Below, one piece after another: positions 56,266-64,000 of a stretch of DNA of 64,000 bases. A program made the translations under genes and the position numbers. Origin of the DNA: JAAYCI01 sp031551695 (GTDB lineage Bacteria; Bacillota; Clostridia; Oscillospirales; Ruminococcaceae); NCBI GenBank assembly GCA_031551695.1, contig JAVBNG010000001.1, forward strand, positions 67,702 to 131,701. The letters run 5' to 3'. The notes beneath the pieces were generated by a model, which saw only the letters and a list, made by a program, of their open reading frames with translations, did no database searches and was not told the origin of the DNA. Numbering within the stretch: position 1 is the first letter of the stretch; each line of letters opens with the position of its first letter.

Positions 56266-57211
56266 ACCCCAGCAGTTTGCACAGGCGAAAAGCATTGACC
56301 TGTATTCCTATCTAGCCGCAGCCGAACCGGGCAACATCAAACGGTGTGGGCAGGACGAATATTGCTTGAAAGACCACGATAGCCTAAAAGTGAGCGTCAG
56401 CACCGGCAAATGGAACTGGCACTCGCGGGGCTTTGGCGGCACCACGGCGGTACAGTACCTCATCACCGTGCGCGGCTACCCTTTGCCCGAAGCGGCGCAG
56501 ATGGCATTGGACAGCAAGGCCGCACCATATTCCCCGCTTACGGAGCCACCCCCAACCCAGTCTTTTGCCTTGCCGGAACGCAACGGCGATGACGGCCAAG
56601 TGATAGGCTACCTTTGCGCCCAGCGCGGTTTGCGCCGTGAAGTGGTGGAACATTGCCGTGCCCTCGGCACCCTTTACGAAAGTGCCCGTTATCATAGCTG
56701 CGTGTTTGTGGGCCATGACGAGCATGGAACGCCTCGCCACGCCGCCATACGAGCCACAAGGGGCGATTTCAAGCAAGATGCCGAAGGGAGCGACAAGCGG
56801 TATACATTTGCATTTCAGGCGCAAAATGCGGCCTGTATGGTGCTGTGCGTGTACGAAGCCGCCATAGATGCGCTATCAGGAGCCAGTTTGCTTTTAATGA
56901 ATGGTCAGTCGTGGCAGGATAGGCACTACTTGTCATTGGCGGGCGTTTCGCCCCTGCCTATTATCCAATACCTGACCACCCACCCCCAAATAGATACGGT
57001 GGTGCTGTGCCTGGACGCTGACGAGCCTGGGCAACTTGCCGCCGAGCGGATAGAAAGCCTTTTACGTGTGTCAAGGCCCTCTCTGGATATTCGATACGAA
57101 CCACCCAAAATTGGCAATGACTATAACAAATATATCCGTTTGCGCATAGCGAATGACAGGATGCGAAAAAAGTCAAGGGGCTGGGGAAAAGGAGGCTATG
57201 ACTATCGATGA
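56252..57211 (+). CDS. DUF3991/toprim-domain protein of a conjugative element
   Basis: 319 residues. The N-terminal half (IDLYSYLAAAEPGNIKRCGQ, DSLKVSVSTGKWNWHSRGFGGTT cut at NWHSRG) is the CHC2-like/DUF3991 zinc-finger-derived fold found in element primases. The C-terminal half has a toprim pattern: LCVYEAAIDALS (conserved Glu) and VVLCLDADEPGQLAAERI (DxD). A role in replication or transfer of the element is likely. The start is a TTG at 56252 inside the previous gene. Confidence 0.85.
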   Translation: MPWIEPQQFAQAKSIDLYSYLAAAEPGNIKRCGQDEYCLKDHDSLKVSVSTGKWNWHSRGFGGTTAVQYLITVRGYPLPEAAQMALDSKAAPYSPLTEPPPTQSFALPERNGDDGQVIGYLCAQRGLRREVVEHCRALGTLYESARYHSCVFVGHDEHGTPRHAAIRATRGDFKQDAEGSDKRYTFAFQAQNAACMVLCVYEAAIDALSGASLLLMNGQSWQDRHYLSLAGVSPLPIIQYLTTHPQIDTVVLCLDADEPGQLAAERIESLLRVSRPSLDIRYEPPKIGNDYNKYIRLRIANDRMRKKSRGWGKGGYDYR

Positions 57212-57361
57212 TTTTTTGCCTCGTCACATAATGTTACAAGGCGAGAAGGTAAGCAGGTCAATATAGAAACTGGTTGTTGAAATTATTAAACATGATTAGT
57301 AAGATTTAGAATACGGGGAAAAGTAATTGATTTTCGTCGGGTTGCTATAAATTAAAGAGTA

Positions 57362-58006
57362 TTATTGGGGCTTGTCTTTTGATTTGGAGTGTTTTGTAGA
57401 AAAATCAACTAGCCAAAGAACAGAATCCTTTCCATCAGTTTTTTCAAGTTGCTTTTCAAAATAAACATATACTGAAATCAAGTAGACAATGATTACAAAA
57501 AGAAATATCGCCGCTAAGCTATCACTAGCAATAGTTGTTTTTGTTTGAAGAAATGAATAATATAGGCCTATGGGAGCAATCGAAATGATAATGCAACCCC
57601 ATATCATTTTGCATGTAATGCTTGTGAACAATCTATGCTTTTCTGGCGCATCAGGCTGATATGTATTGATTTGTTCAAGAAAAGCAGTATAGTCATTAAT
57701 TTCTATCTCTGAAAGAAACATGTGGCCTAGTAATTGTAGACCGATGGCATATTTCAATTGCCATACACGATATCTAATTAAAACCGAGATAAATGTCACA
57801 GTAATGAAAAAAAGTGCAAAGAAAACAACGTTGACAATTATCGTAGAGTAGCTTTTCACTAAACTTTTGTAGAAGCCAATAAAAAAACTGAGCAATGCAA
57901 TATAGAACACAACCGCTTGGTTTATATGCTCTGTTTGTTGGCGATGCTGTATATGAATTTCTTGATAAAGCTGTAATAAAAAAGATTCATATTTTTTGTC
58001 AACCAT
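57362..58006 (-). CDS. Four-helix membrane protein, unknown
   Basis: 214 residues. Hydrophobic segments lie at about 30-48, 55-78, 132-152 and 163-182, with a cytoplasmic loop (EIEINDYTAFLEQINTYQP) between the pairs. Codons are AT-rich, unlike the chromosome. No family is recognised; the pattern of two helix pairs resembles small SLATT-like membrane effectors, which is only an impression. It is the last gene of the leftward cargo cluster. Confidence 0.72.
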   Translation of the reverse strand: MVDKKYESFLLQLYQEIHIQHRQQTEHINQAVVFYIALLSFFIGFYKSLVKSYSTIIVNVVFFALFFITVTFISVLIRYRVWQLKYAIGLQLLGHMFLSEIEINDYTAFLEQINTYQPDAPEKHRLFTSITCKMIWGCIIISIAPIGLYYSFLQTKTTIASDSLAAIFLFVIIVYLISVYVYFEKQLEKTDGKDSVLWLVDFSTKHSKSKDKPQ

Positions 58007-58044
58007 TTATATGGCCCCTCATGCTTTCGAGTTGCTTCATCTAC

Positions 58045-58701
58045 TTAGCGTACATATTCGTATGCCAACTGAAATGATTCGTATTTCTCATCTCGAGATT
58101 CCGAACCATAATTAATAAAATAATTATGTGATGAGGCACGGTGCTGGTGAAATGAGTCCTGCATATATACTCTACTCGACTGGCTTACATATTTTTTTAC
58201 ACATGCTATTTTCTGCTCGTAGTATTGTGTTATGTTTACGAAATAATTGGGGGTAAAAGATGTGGCCTCTGAAAACAACGGTTCAACAAAAAGAAGGCGC
58301 TCTAAGTGGGTGCAATATTTAATCGCACAATTATATACTGCTTTACCAATTGCGGTATGATCTTGGTGTTCAATCCCGGAACAATCAGGAAAGTGTGTTA
58401 TAACTATATGAGGGTTTATCTTCTCAACCCTGTCACGTATTTGTTGAATAAGTGTATGGTCATAAATTATCGCGCCATCTTTCAAATTCAAGGAATCATA
58501 ATTAATCTTAATGCTTGATAAAGCGTTCTCCATTTCAACAATCCTTTTACCTTCTGGCCCCGAATCATCTAATGTTTTTGCGACGCCATTAAGAATGAAA
58601 GCTACACCATGTTCGTCTAAATGTTTTAACATAGTACCCAAACAATTCAGCTCAGCATCATCAGGATGTGCCATGATAGCCATTAACTTCTTTTGCTCCA
58701 T
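58045..58701 (-). CDS. PIG-L/LmbE-family deacetylase
   Basis: 218 residues. The zinc motif AHPDDAE near residue 11 and the HQDHTAIG motif (H-x-x-H) define LmbE-like N-acetylglucosamine deacetylases, which act on GlcNAc-linked small molecules or glycans. The ATG at 58701 gives the normal start MEQKKLMAIMAHPDD. It lies ten bases after the acyltransferase gene and shares its AT-rich base composition. The pairing suggests replacement of an acetyl group by another acyl group. Confidence 0.92.
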   Translation of the reverse strand: MEQKKLMAIMAHPDDAELNCLGTMLKHLDEHGVAFILNGVAKTLDDSGPEGKRIVEMENALSSIKINYDSLNLKDGAIIYDHTLIQQIRDRVEKINPHIVITHFPDCSGIEHQDHTAIGKAVYNCAIKYCTHLERLLFVEPLFSEATSFTPNYFVNITQYYEQKIACVKKYVSQSSRVYMQDSFHQHRASSHNYFINYGSESRDEKYESFQLAYEYVR

Positions 58702-58711
58702 ATCTGTTTGA

Positions 58712-59623
58712 TCACCACCTTTTTGGATTTGGTGCGTCTTTAATTGCCTTCGCTGGCACACCAAATGCCGCTTGGTTTGCTGGAATATCTTTTGTAACAA
58801 CAGAGCCAACACCAATAAAAGCACCTTTACCAATAACAAGAGAGTTGCAAATTGTACAACTTGAAAGCCACGCCCCTTCCTCTATCGTAGTGCTTCCACC
58901 AATCATCGCACCACCGGCAATTAGTACGTTGTCCATAATAATATCATTGTGCGCAATGTGACATAAGTTATCGATTTTAACATAATTTCCAATGATTGTA
59001 TCATCAATGGTACCTCGCGCAATTGTGCAGTTCGCACCTATGTTAACGTGCTTTCCGATTTGAACCCCACCCAAATGCGGGACCCTGATGTTAATGGAAT
59101 TATCTGAATAGTGCCCGAATCCGCACACACCAATTTTGGTGCCAGATTCAATGTTAGTGTATTCGCCAACTGACACTCTGCCTTCAAGAACAACATGATG
59201 TCCGATCTTTACATGCTCTCCAATTTGAACATCCTCCCCGATATAACTATATTGCCCGACACTAAGGTTTGAGCAAATGTTTTGGGTTTCTATAATTGCA
59301 GTTGGAGCGATATATGGATCATTTTCAGTGTCCCAAAAATGTTTTATCAAAATGAAAAATGCTTTGTGAGGATCATCAGTAACGATTCGATTTACATTTG
59401 GTCCAACGCTTACAGTTTCAGTCATTAATAATAGTATGCCATCGCTTGCATTCACTTGGCTTGAATCGATATTTATTTGACTTCGCGCCCAACACATACA
59501 ACCGTTTTTCAAGTTTTTAAGTGAAGAATAGCCATTAACTGTTAGTTCGGTTTCACCGCTATAGACAAATTTAATATTATGGCCGCATAAACAACCTAGA
59601 ATTTCATCAATAGTAACTTGCAT
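58712..59623 (-). CDS. LpxD-like hexapeptide-repeat acyltransferase
   Basis: 303 residues. The N-terminal domain (about 1-95) resembles the LpxD uridine-binding domain. It is followed by a left-handed beta-helix of hexapeptide repeats (IGEDVQIGEHVKIGHHVVLEG, IGKHVNIGANCTIARG, VLIAGGAMIGGSTTIEEG in sections). The catalytic His region is NLCHIAHNDIIMDN, close to the LpxD HxxH pattern. LpxD acts in lipid A synthesis, which Bacillota normally lack, so a surface glycan or metabolite is the likelier target. The ATG at 59623 has AGGGG just upstream. Confidence 0.88.
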   Translation of the reverse strand: MQVTIDEILGCLCGHNIKFVYSGETELTVNGYSSLKNLKNGCMCWARSQINIDSSQVNASDGILLLMTETVSVGPNVNRIVTDDPHKAFFILIKHFWDTENDPYIAPTAIIETQNICSNLSVGQYSYIGEDVQIGEHVKIGHHVVLEGRVSVGEYTNIESGTKIGVCGFGHYSDNSINIRVPHLGGVQIGKHVNIGANCTIARGTIDDTIIGNYVKIDNLCHIAHNDIIMDNVLIAGGAMIGGSTTIEEGAWLSSCTICNSLVIGKGAFIGVGSVVTKDIPANQAAFGVPAKAIKDAPNPKRW

Positions 59624-59631
59624 TTTGCCCC

Positions 59632-60663
59632 TCATCTTTCTGTGAATGTTAAACTTACAACCAAATCCCGTTTTACAAAAGCATCTCTAAATACTAATTG
59701 AAATGGCTCATTCAATAACCTTTTCTGAATGTAATATTCCGGCTCATTGTAACCAGCCAATGCTTTGATATATGTACTTCCAGTCATAGCCGGATGTGCT
59801 TCAATTATTAGCAAGCTATTATTGACGAACATAGCTTGAATATTGAGACTGCCTCTAGAACGAAGGGCATTCGCGATGATACATGCTTGTCTGGAAATTT
59901 CATCATTGTGAACGATTTTCCCTTGTGTGATACCGGATGAAATATAATATTCATCGTTCTTGTATTTATATCTATTTTTGTATGTGATGGCTGAACTAAA
60001 ATCTCTACATATAACTATTGTCCCTGCTACTTTTCCATCTAAATCAGTAGTAACACTGATTGTGTATTCTGAATACTGGTTTCCAATATATTCTTGGGCA
60101 ACAATATCGATTTCTTGATTTAGCATATACTTACAAAGACACATAAGATCACTTTCATTAAAAGCGATGTAAACATGCTCTGAGGATGTTAACTGTCCAT
60201 TGGGCTTTAATACTACTGGAAAATAATCAATTTTTCTACAATCATTTATGGAGTTTAATTTGCAAAATCGCGGAACTGGAATTTGATTTTTTTCTAAATG
60301 TTGATATGTGTGGTACTTGTTTAAACATATTCGTGTTGCCTCATCAGTATTGATTGCAAGGACTATCCCCGCTTTTTCATATTGGATACGGAATTTTTGG
60401 AAATATAAAAGTTCAGGTAGTGAACCTACAAAAATAATATCAATTTTCCAACGCTCTATTATGTTGTTAATACAAGAAGAATATGATGCAATGTCGCTAG
60501 CACGCGGAACAATATCAAAGCCATCAAGAACATCTTTTTCAATATTGAAATCACAAATATCTGTGCCATATATTTTTATTGGTAATGGTGTTAAGCGTAG
60601 AGCACTGACAATCTGGTGACCAACCCCAATATTACCCACGGCAGTTACTAAAGCATTTATCAT
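59632..60663 (-). CDS. ATP-grasp ligase (carbamoyl-phosphate synthase-like)
   Basis: 343 residues. The N-terminal Rossmann-like part (INALVTAVGNIGVGHQIVSA, YGTDICDF) and central ATP-grasp with FPVVLKPNGQLTSSEHV and VAQEYIGNQYSEYTISV, then LNIQAMFVNNSLLIIEAHPAMTGSTYI, are typical of ATP-grasp enzymes that activate a carboxylate and join it to an amine or thiol. It is the first gene of the leftward cluster ATP-grasp, acyltransferase, deacetylase, membrane protein. Confidence 0.87.
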   Translation of the reverse strand: MINALVTAVGNIGVGHQIVSALRLTPLPIKIYGTDICDFNIEKDVLDGFDIVPRASDIASYSSCINNIIERWKIDIIFVGSLPELLYFQKFRIQYEKAGIVLAINTDEATRICLNKYHTYQHLEKNQIPVPRFCKLNSINDCRKIDYFPVVLKPNGQLTSSEHVYIAFNESDLMCLCKYMLNQEIDIVAQEYIGNQYSEYTISVTTDLDGKVAGTIVICRDFSSAITYKNRYKYKNDEYYISSGITQGKIVHNDEISRQACIIANALRSRGSLNIQAMFVNNSLLIIEAHPAMTGSTYIKALAGYNEPEYYIQKRLLNEPFQLVFRDAFVKRDLVVSLTFTER

Positions 60664-60796
60664 CCAATCCCCCCAAAATACTCACTATCTATGTGAGTTT
60701 GATTGCAGCAAACAATAGTACAAATCTTCCAAGTCTTGAATGACAAACAATTATAGCCGTAATCAATAATATAGTTGCTACCATGCTTTTTCACAG

Positions 60797-60877
60797 TATA
60801 CCACACCACATTGCAATATTCAGCATTTTCCGCCAACAGGCGTTTTTTATTCCCATAATCTTGTCACATTAATGGAG
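60797..60877. repeat. Terminator-palindrome module, left copy
   Basis: ATATTCAGCAT, then the hairpin CGCC/GGCG with TTTTTT (60831-60848), then CTTGTCACATTAATG. The same order occurs at 61898-61979. This copy keeps only the left arm of the palindrome. Confidence 0.7.
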
Positions 60878-60965
60878 CTGTTGACAACGCCCCCATTTTT
60901 CAAGTAAAAGAGGCCTGGGGCGGGGTGCAGAAGAAATACCTTCAGAAAAAGCAAGTGCCCGGGAG

Positions 60966-61060
60966 TCATCCCATGCACTTGACCATGCGTTTGAGGTTGA
61001 GGGCAGTGGCAGACAGGAGGCAGTGGCTTTCGTGTGGATAAGGAGCTGTCTTAACTGCCT
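60966..61060 (-). pseudogene. Transposase C-terminal remnant
   Basis: The minus-strand frame reads KTAPYPHESHCLLSATALNL then KRMVKCMG and a stop, resembling the C-terminus of IS1182/IS5-type DDE transposases (LNLKRM motif). Nothing upstream keeps the transposase frame, so only a scar remains. It sits next to the HEPN-like gene, whose end it overlaps. Confidence 0.55.
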
Positions 61061-61806
61061 TTGATGTCTGATATACACGATAGTGTGTTAACTGCATTAA
61101 ATAGCTTAAGGCAATCGGTTTTGCAGAGCGGAAACTCATATCGCCCATGTAAAAGCCAATGGCGATTTATATTATTTGGTGGTTGTTTATCAAAATGGGC
61201 CCATTTGTACATACTCTTAACAAAGTCATAATAAGACTCCCAGACACATTTGACGAAAACCTCATGTGACTGCTCTGCGATTTTTATTTGATCTTTACAT
61301 AGCTCTTTCATGCGAGTGTTTGTTTTGTCGTTTTGGAATTGGTTGAGCATTCCCTCGATTATCATGGCCAACAATACTGCAGTGGTCGTATATTTTTCGC
61401 TTTCAAAAGCAGATATACTTTCCTCAAACGCAACAGAAAGGTACGAACTGGGGAGAGTTATGCTTTTTACGGTGTCAATTAGTGTTCTAAGATGTTTTCC
61501 ATTGTCATAGGTAAAATACTCTAAAAAGAAAGCATCAAAATCAAATTTATCCTCCAGTTGGCCCAAAACATTTATATCTTTCATGCTCATGTTCAAGGGC
61601 ATTGTCCAGCCAGTATTTTCCATTCGAGAAACATAGCGTTTGAAAACAATCTCGTATGAGTGTACCAGTTCTGCATTGTATTTCTTTTGCTCCTCTTTGG
61701 CCTGTTGCCATTCCCTAAAGAGTTCATCTTTCTGCTCTGGCGGTAAATTGGCTAGGAACATTTCCACATCACGCAATTTCATATTGACATCAATCTCAAC
61801 CGACAT
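61051..61806 (-). CDS. HEPN-like protein, possible RNase or defence gene
   Basis: 251 residues. The N-terminus has a charged helix (PPEQKDELFREWQQAKEEQK), the middle is helical, and the C-terminal part contains NINRHWLLHGRYEFPLCKTD. RHWLLH fits the R-x4-H motif of HEPN ribonucleases, and NRHxxxHG is frequent in HEPN-type proteins. I do not recognise a named family. AT-rich codons and position between two repeated terminator-palindrome modules mark it as cargo of the mobile element. Confidence 0.72.
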   Translation of the reverse strand: MSVEIDVNMKLRDVEMFLANLPPEQKDELFREWQQAKEEQKKYNAELVHSYEIVFKRYVSRMENTGWTMPLNMSMKDINVLGQLEDKFDFDAFFLEYFTYDNGKHLRTLIDTVKSITLPSSYLSVAFEESISAFESEKYTTTAVLLAMIIEGMLNQFQNDKTNTRMKELCKDQIKIAEQSHEVFVKCVWESYYDFVKSMYKWAHFDKQPPNNINRHWLLHGRYEFPLCKTDCLKLFNAVNTLSCISDIKGS

Positions 61807-61897
61807 GCAAATATCCCCTCACAAAAGGCTACAAAATATTGGCTAACCCCAACTGACATTTTACCTTTCCCACCAAAGTGATTTATTTATTGTACCA

Positions 61898-61979
61898 CAC
61901 CCCACTGCTATATTCAGCATAAACCGCCAATAGGCGGTTTTTTTTATGCCTGCAACCTTGTCACATTAATGTGACAAGG
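61898..61979. repeat. Terminator-palindrome module, right copy, with 24-bp perfect palindrome
   Basis: It holds ATATTCAGCAT, a terminator AACCGCC/GGCGGTTTTTTTT (61921-61945) and a perfect 24-bp palindrome (61956-61979) whose left half is CCTTGTCACATT. The palindrome is about 41 bases before the parA start, a likely operator or partition site. Confidence 0.8.
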
Positions 61980-62019
61980 CCACCAAAACATAAGGAGCGA
62001 AAAATGAAGGAGTGACCCA

Positions 62020-62554
62020 TTGGAAACCATAGCACTAGTCAACCAAAAGGGCGGTGTGGCGAAAACCACCACCGCCGTCAACCTTGGGATCGGCCTTGCC
62101 AAATGCGGCAGGGCCGTTTTGCTTGTAGACCTCGACCCGCAGGGAACGATGACCTCCCACTTGGGCTACCATCCCGACGAGATGGAAACCACCACGGCCA
62201 CGCTGCTGCAAAAGGTGGTGGAGGACATGCCCATCGACCCAGATGAGGGTGTTTTGCACCACAGCGAGGGCGTTGATTTGATCCCCGCCAACATCGACCT
62301 GTCCGTGATGGAGCGTGACCTGTGGCGGGAAAACCAGCCCACTGGGGCGCTGGCCGCCATGCTTGCACCCCTTCGTCAACGGTACGACTACATCCTTTTG
62401 GACTGCGGGCCATCGCTGGGGATATTGACACTGAACGCGCTGGCGGCGGCCAACAGCGTCATCATCCCGGTGCAGGCCGAATACCAGGCCCTGCGCGGGT
62501 CGGGCCAGCTGTTGACAACGGTGCATAAGGCGCATAAACAAATCAACCAAGGCC
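62020..62554 (+). pseudogene. ParA/Soj partition ATPase, 3'-truncated
   Basis: About 177 residues of ParA remain: the deviant Walker A QKGGVAKTT, VDLDPQGTMTSHLG, DYILLDCGPSLGILTLNAL and VIIPVQAEYQALRG, then HKQINQ. A complete protein is near 260 residues. The frame then enters unrelated sequence at about 62550 and stops at 62562. The start is a TTG with AAGGAG seven bases upstream. The break is the junction with the coupling-protein fragment that follows. Confidence 0.85.
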
Positions 62555-63139
62555 GATTTTGAATATGGCGGCCAGTTGCCGGTGCATGTACATTTCATTC
62601 AAGACGAATGGGCAAACGTGTATTCCGGGGATGCCCCCTCCATCCTGTCCACCTGCCGCAGCCGCCGCATTTCATGCAGTATCATCGTGCAAAACATCTC
62701 TCAAATCAAAGAAAAGTACAAAGATTCGTGGGAAAGCATCATGGGCAACACCGACGAGATTTTGGTGCTCGGCACGTCGGAGGTCAACTCGGCGGAGCAG
62801 TTTTCCAAGATGCTGGGCAAGGCCACCATCGACACAAAAACCCGCGGTATCACCCGCGGGCGGCAGGGCAGCAGCAGTGAGAACTTCCAAAATGCAGGGC
62901 GAGAGCTGATGACCCCGGACGAGATACGGCTGATGGACAACCGCTATGCCCTGCTGTTTATCCGGGGCGAAAACCCGGTGATGGATTTGAAGTACGACAT
63001 CATGCGCCATCCGAACATCGCCCTGACCGCCGACGGCGGCGCGGAGCCGTTCTACATCCGGCGGCACACCGACAGCTACGCGCAATCCTCGTTCACGTTC
63101 GCCCTGGGCGACATCGACGAGATTCAAGTCGTGGCCTGA
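62555..63139 (+). pseudogene. VirD4/TraG coupling protein, 3' fragment
   Basis: About 194 codons starting DFEYGGQLPVHVHFIQDEWANV (in sections) match the C-terminal third of the CD1115-type VirD4/TraG coupling ATPase: FIQDEWANV (Walker B-like), STCRSRRISCSIIVQNISQI, ILVLGTSEVNSAEQFSKMLG, and PDEIRLMDNRYALLFIRGE. The first 400 or so residues are missing, and the fragment is out of frame with parA. It has no ribosome site of its own, so it is probably not expressed as a functional coupling protein. Confidence 0.85.
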
Positions 63140-63182
63140 CATGGCCGAGCAACCGCCAACAACAGCAAAGGGGCACGGCCTT

Positions 63183-63197
63183 GTCACATTATGTGAC
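63183..63197. promoter_or_regulatory. Second copy of the element palindrome, imperfect
   Basis: GTCACATTATGTGAC within TTGTCAC...GTGACGAG, related to the perfect palindrome at 61956. It lies 39 bases before the next start codon, a second target of the same element-encoded regulator. Confidence 0.6.
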
Positions 63198-63236
63198 GAG
63201 GTTCTCGCCGCCCCCCTTTTTCATAGGAGGCACTAC

Positions 63237-63611
63237 TTGAAAGAAAAATTTGAAGCATGGTTCGAGCAGAAAAAGGCCGAGCGTGACAGGCCCCGCACCC
63301 CGGAGGAGAAAGAGAACAGGGTGATCTATGGGTATCTGGTGGCCTGCCTGTTCATTGTCACCCTGGTGTTTGGGGCTCTGCCGGTATATGCCAGCGGCGG
63401 CGACCCCATCGCCACCATCAACAATCTGTCTACTTTCATTTTTTCCGCCATCCGCGCCATCGGCATCATCATCCTGGGCTTTGGGGTGGTGCAGATCGGC
63501 CTTTCGCTGAAAAGCCACGACGCGAGCCAACGCGCCAACGGGTTTTTGACCTTCTTCGGCGGCGTGGTCATCACCTTTGCCAAAAACATCCTCGACCTTG
63601 TGGTGGGCTGA
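63237..63611 (+). CDS. Maff2/VirB2-like small membrane protein of the transfer apparatus
   Basis: 124 residues from a TTG with AGGAGG upstream; an ATG at 63141 in the same frame would add 32 residues but would span the palindrome. A charged N-terminus (KEKFEAWFEQKKAERDRPRT) is followed by two hydrophobic segments (YLVACLFIVTLVFGALPVYA and FIFSAIRAIGIIILGFGVVQ). The C-terminus SLKSHDASQRANGFLTFFGG is the Maff2 signature. In CD1115-type elements it follows the coupling protein directly, as here. Confidence 0.82.
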   Translation: MKEKFEAWFEQKKAERDRPRTPEEKENRVIYGYLVACLFIVTLVFGALPVYASGGDPIATINNLSTFIFSAIRAIGIIILGFGVVQIGLSLKSHDASQRANGFLTFFGGVVITFAKNILDLVVG

Positions 63612-63619
63612 ACAGCCGG

Positions 63620-64000
63620 TTAGCTATTGTATGCAGCCTCTAAGCCGGATATTTCCAACTTACTCATTTTGAGCATGGCGACCATGACCTTTTCGGCTTT
63701 AACCGGGTCGGGATCACTTAAAAGCCGCTGTAACACGGTTGGGACAATTTGCCAGGAAAGGCCGTATTTATCTGTCAGCCAGCCGCAGGGCTCGTACTGC
63801 CCGCCTTCGCCCAGCGCATTCCAAAAGTGGTCCACTTCCTCTTGTGATTCACAGTTGATGATGATGGAAACAGCATGTGTGAATTTGAAGATCGGGCCGC
63901 CATTCATGGCTGTGTAGCTTTGCCCGTCCAGCACAAAGTCAACAGTCAATACGGAGTTTTCCGGCTGGCCGGATTCTTTGGCGGATGAAGGGCTGTAGTA
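63620..64000 (-). CDS. VOC-fold protein (PhnB-like), 5' part outside window
   Basis: Partial: 126 codons from the window edge to the stop. VDFVLDGQSYTAMNGGPIFKF, CESQEEVDHFWNALGEGGQYEPCGWLTDKYGLSWQIVP (in sections) and the terminal VMVAMLKMSKLEISGLEAAY are typical of PhnB/3-demethylubiquinone methyltransferase-like glyoxalase-fold proteins. The frame stays open to position 64000, so the start lies beyond. Its base composition returns toward that of the chromosome, and it probably marks DNA outside, or a different module of, the mobile element. Confidence 0.88.
   Translation of the reverse strand, partial: YYSPSSAKESGQPENSVLTVDFVLDGQSYTAMNGGPIFKFTHAVSIIINCESQEEVDHFWNALGEGGQYEPCGWLTDKYGLSWQIVPTVLQRLLSDPDPVKAEKVMVAMLKMSKLEISGLEAAYNS

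Noticed and set aside
63141..63236. ATG start for the Maff2-like gene
   Set aside because: It would make the protein span the operator-like palindrome and lacks a good ribosome site, whereas the TTG at 63237 has AGGAGG.

Overview
The window is GC-rich bacterial chromosome with good Shine-Dalgarno sites and sigma-A-type promoters. Its gene set includes minD next to mgsA, stand-alone AICAR transformylase, BMP-type nucleoside ABC importer genes, HutC-type GntR and LacI regulators, XRE-cupin next to tdh-kbl, and a CD1115/Maff2-type conjugative element. This points to a Bacillota, most likely a high-GC anaerobic Clostridia of the Oscillospiraceae type. The placement is inference; no rRNA or tRNA gene was found.

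Positions 1-22801 are a large catabolic block. A LacI regulator sits between two transcription units, and each carries the same perfect 14-bp operator just downstream of a sigma-A promoter. The leftward unit is a zinc dehydrogenase cut by the window edge. The rightward unit is DhnA/LsrF-type aldolase, FGGY kinase, iron-sulfur-flavoprotein-like reductase and a second zinc dehydrogenase. Next come two divergent units controlled from the 8825-9288 spacer. Leftward is a GntR/HutC regulator with two diverged homologues of methenyl-tetrahydromethanopterin cyclohydrolase (Mch). Rightward is an SDR dehydrogenase, a canonical-looking Mch, a complete 2-oxoacid dehydrogenase complex (E1 alpha, E1 beta, E2, E3) and a small monooxygenase-fold protein. 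A BMP lipoprotein, ABC ATPase, two permeases and a lone RibD-type reductase follow, behind a 549-base spacer with a LacI-like site and a GntR-like site. Three Mch paralogues in a probable Bacillota, with no other methanopterin C1 gene nearby and one paralogue lacking the expected catalytic residues, is the most unusual content. I suspect a pathway acting on an imported pterin-, nucleoside- or sugar-like compound.

Positions 23303-55474 are mainly housekeeping: lipoprotein, aspS, hisS, mgsA, minD, maf, dut, U32 peptidase, zapA-like, glgP with a GH13 glycosidase, esterase, radical-SAM/SPASM enzyme, CorA-type transporter, thrC, two hybrid histidine kinases, AICAR transformylase, a DRR-repeat zinc protein, XRE-cupin regulator, tdh-kbl and an MBL-fold hydrolase.

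Positions 55475-63611 are a rearranged integrative/conjugative element. It holds a toprim/DUF3991-like gene and a visibly AT-rich cargo segment (membrane protein, LmbE deacetylase, LpxD-like acyltransferase, ATP-grasp ligase, transposase remnant, HEPN-like protein). It ends in a parA fragment joined out of frame to the 3' part of a VirD4/TraG gene, then a Maff2-like gene. The window ends in a partial VOC-fold gene.

Two repeat families recur. Family A consists of six long imperfect hairpins with conserved blocks, always between genes. Family B is a short palindrome found twice after genes and twice in frame inside the U32 peptidase gene. A family A module also appears to lie inside the esterase gene.
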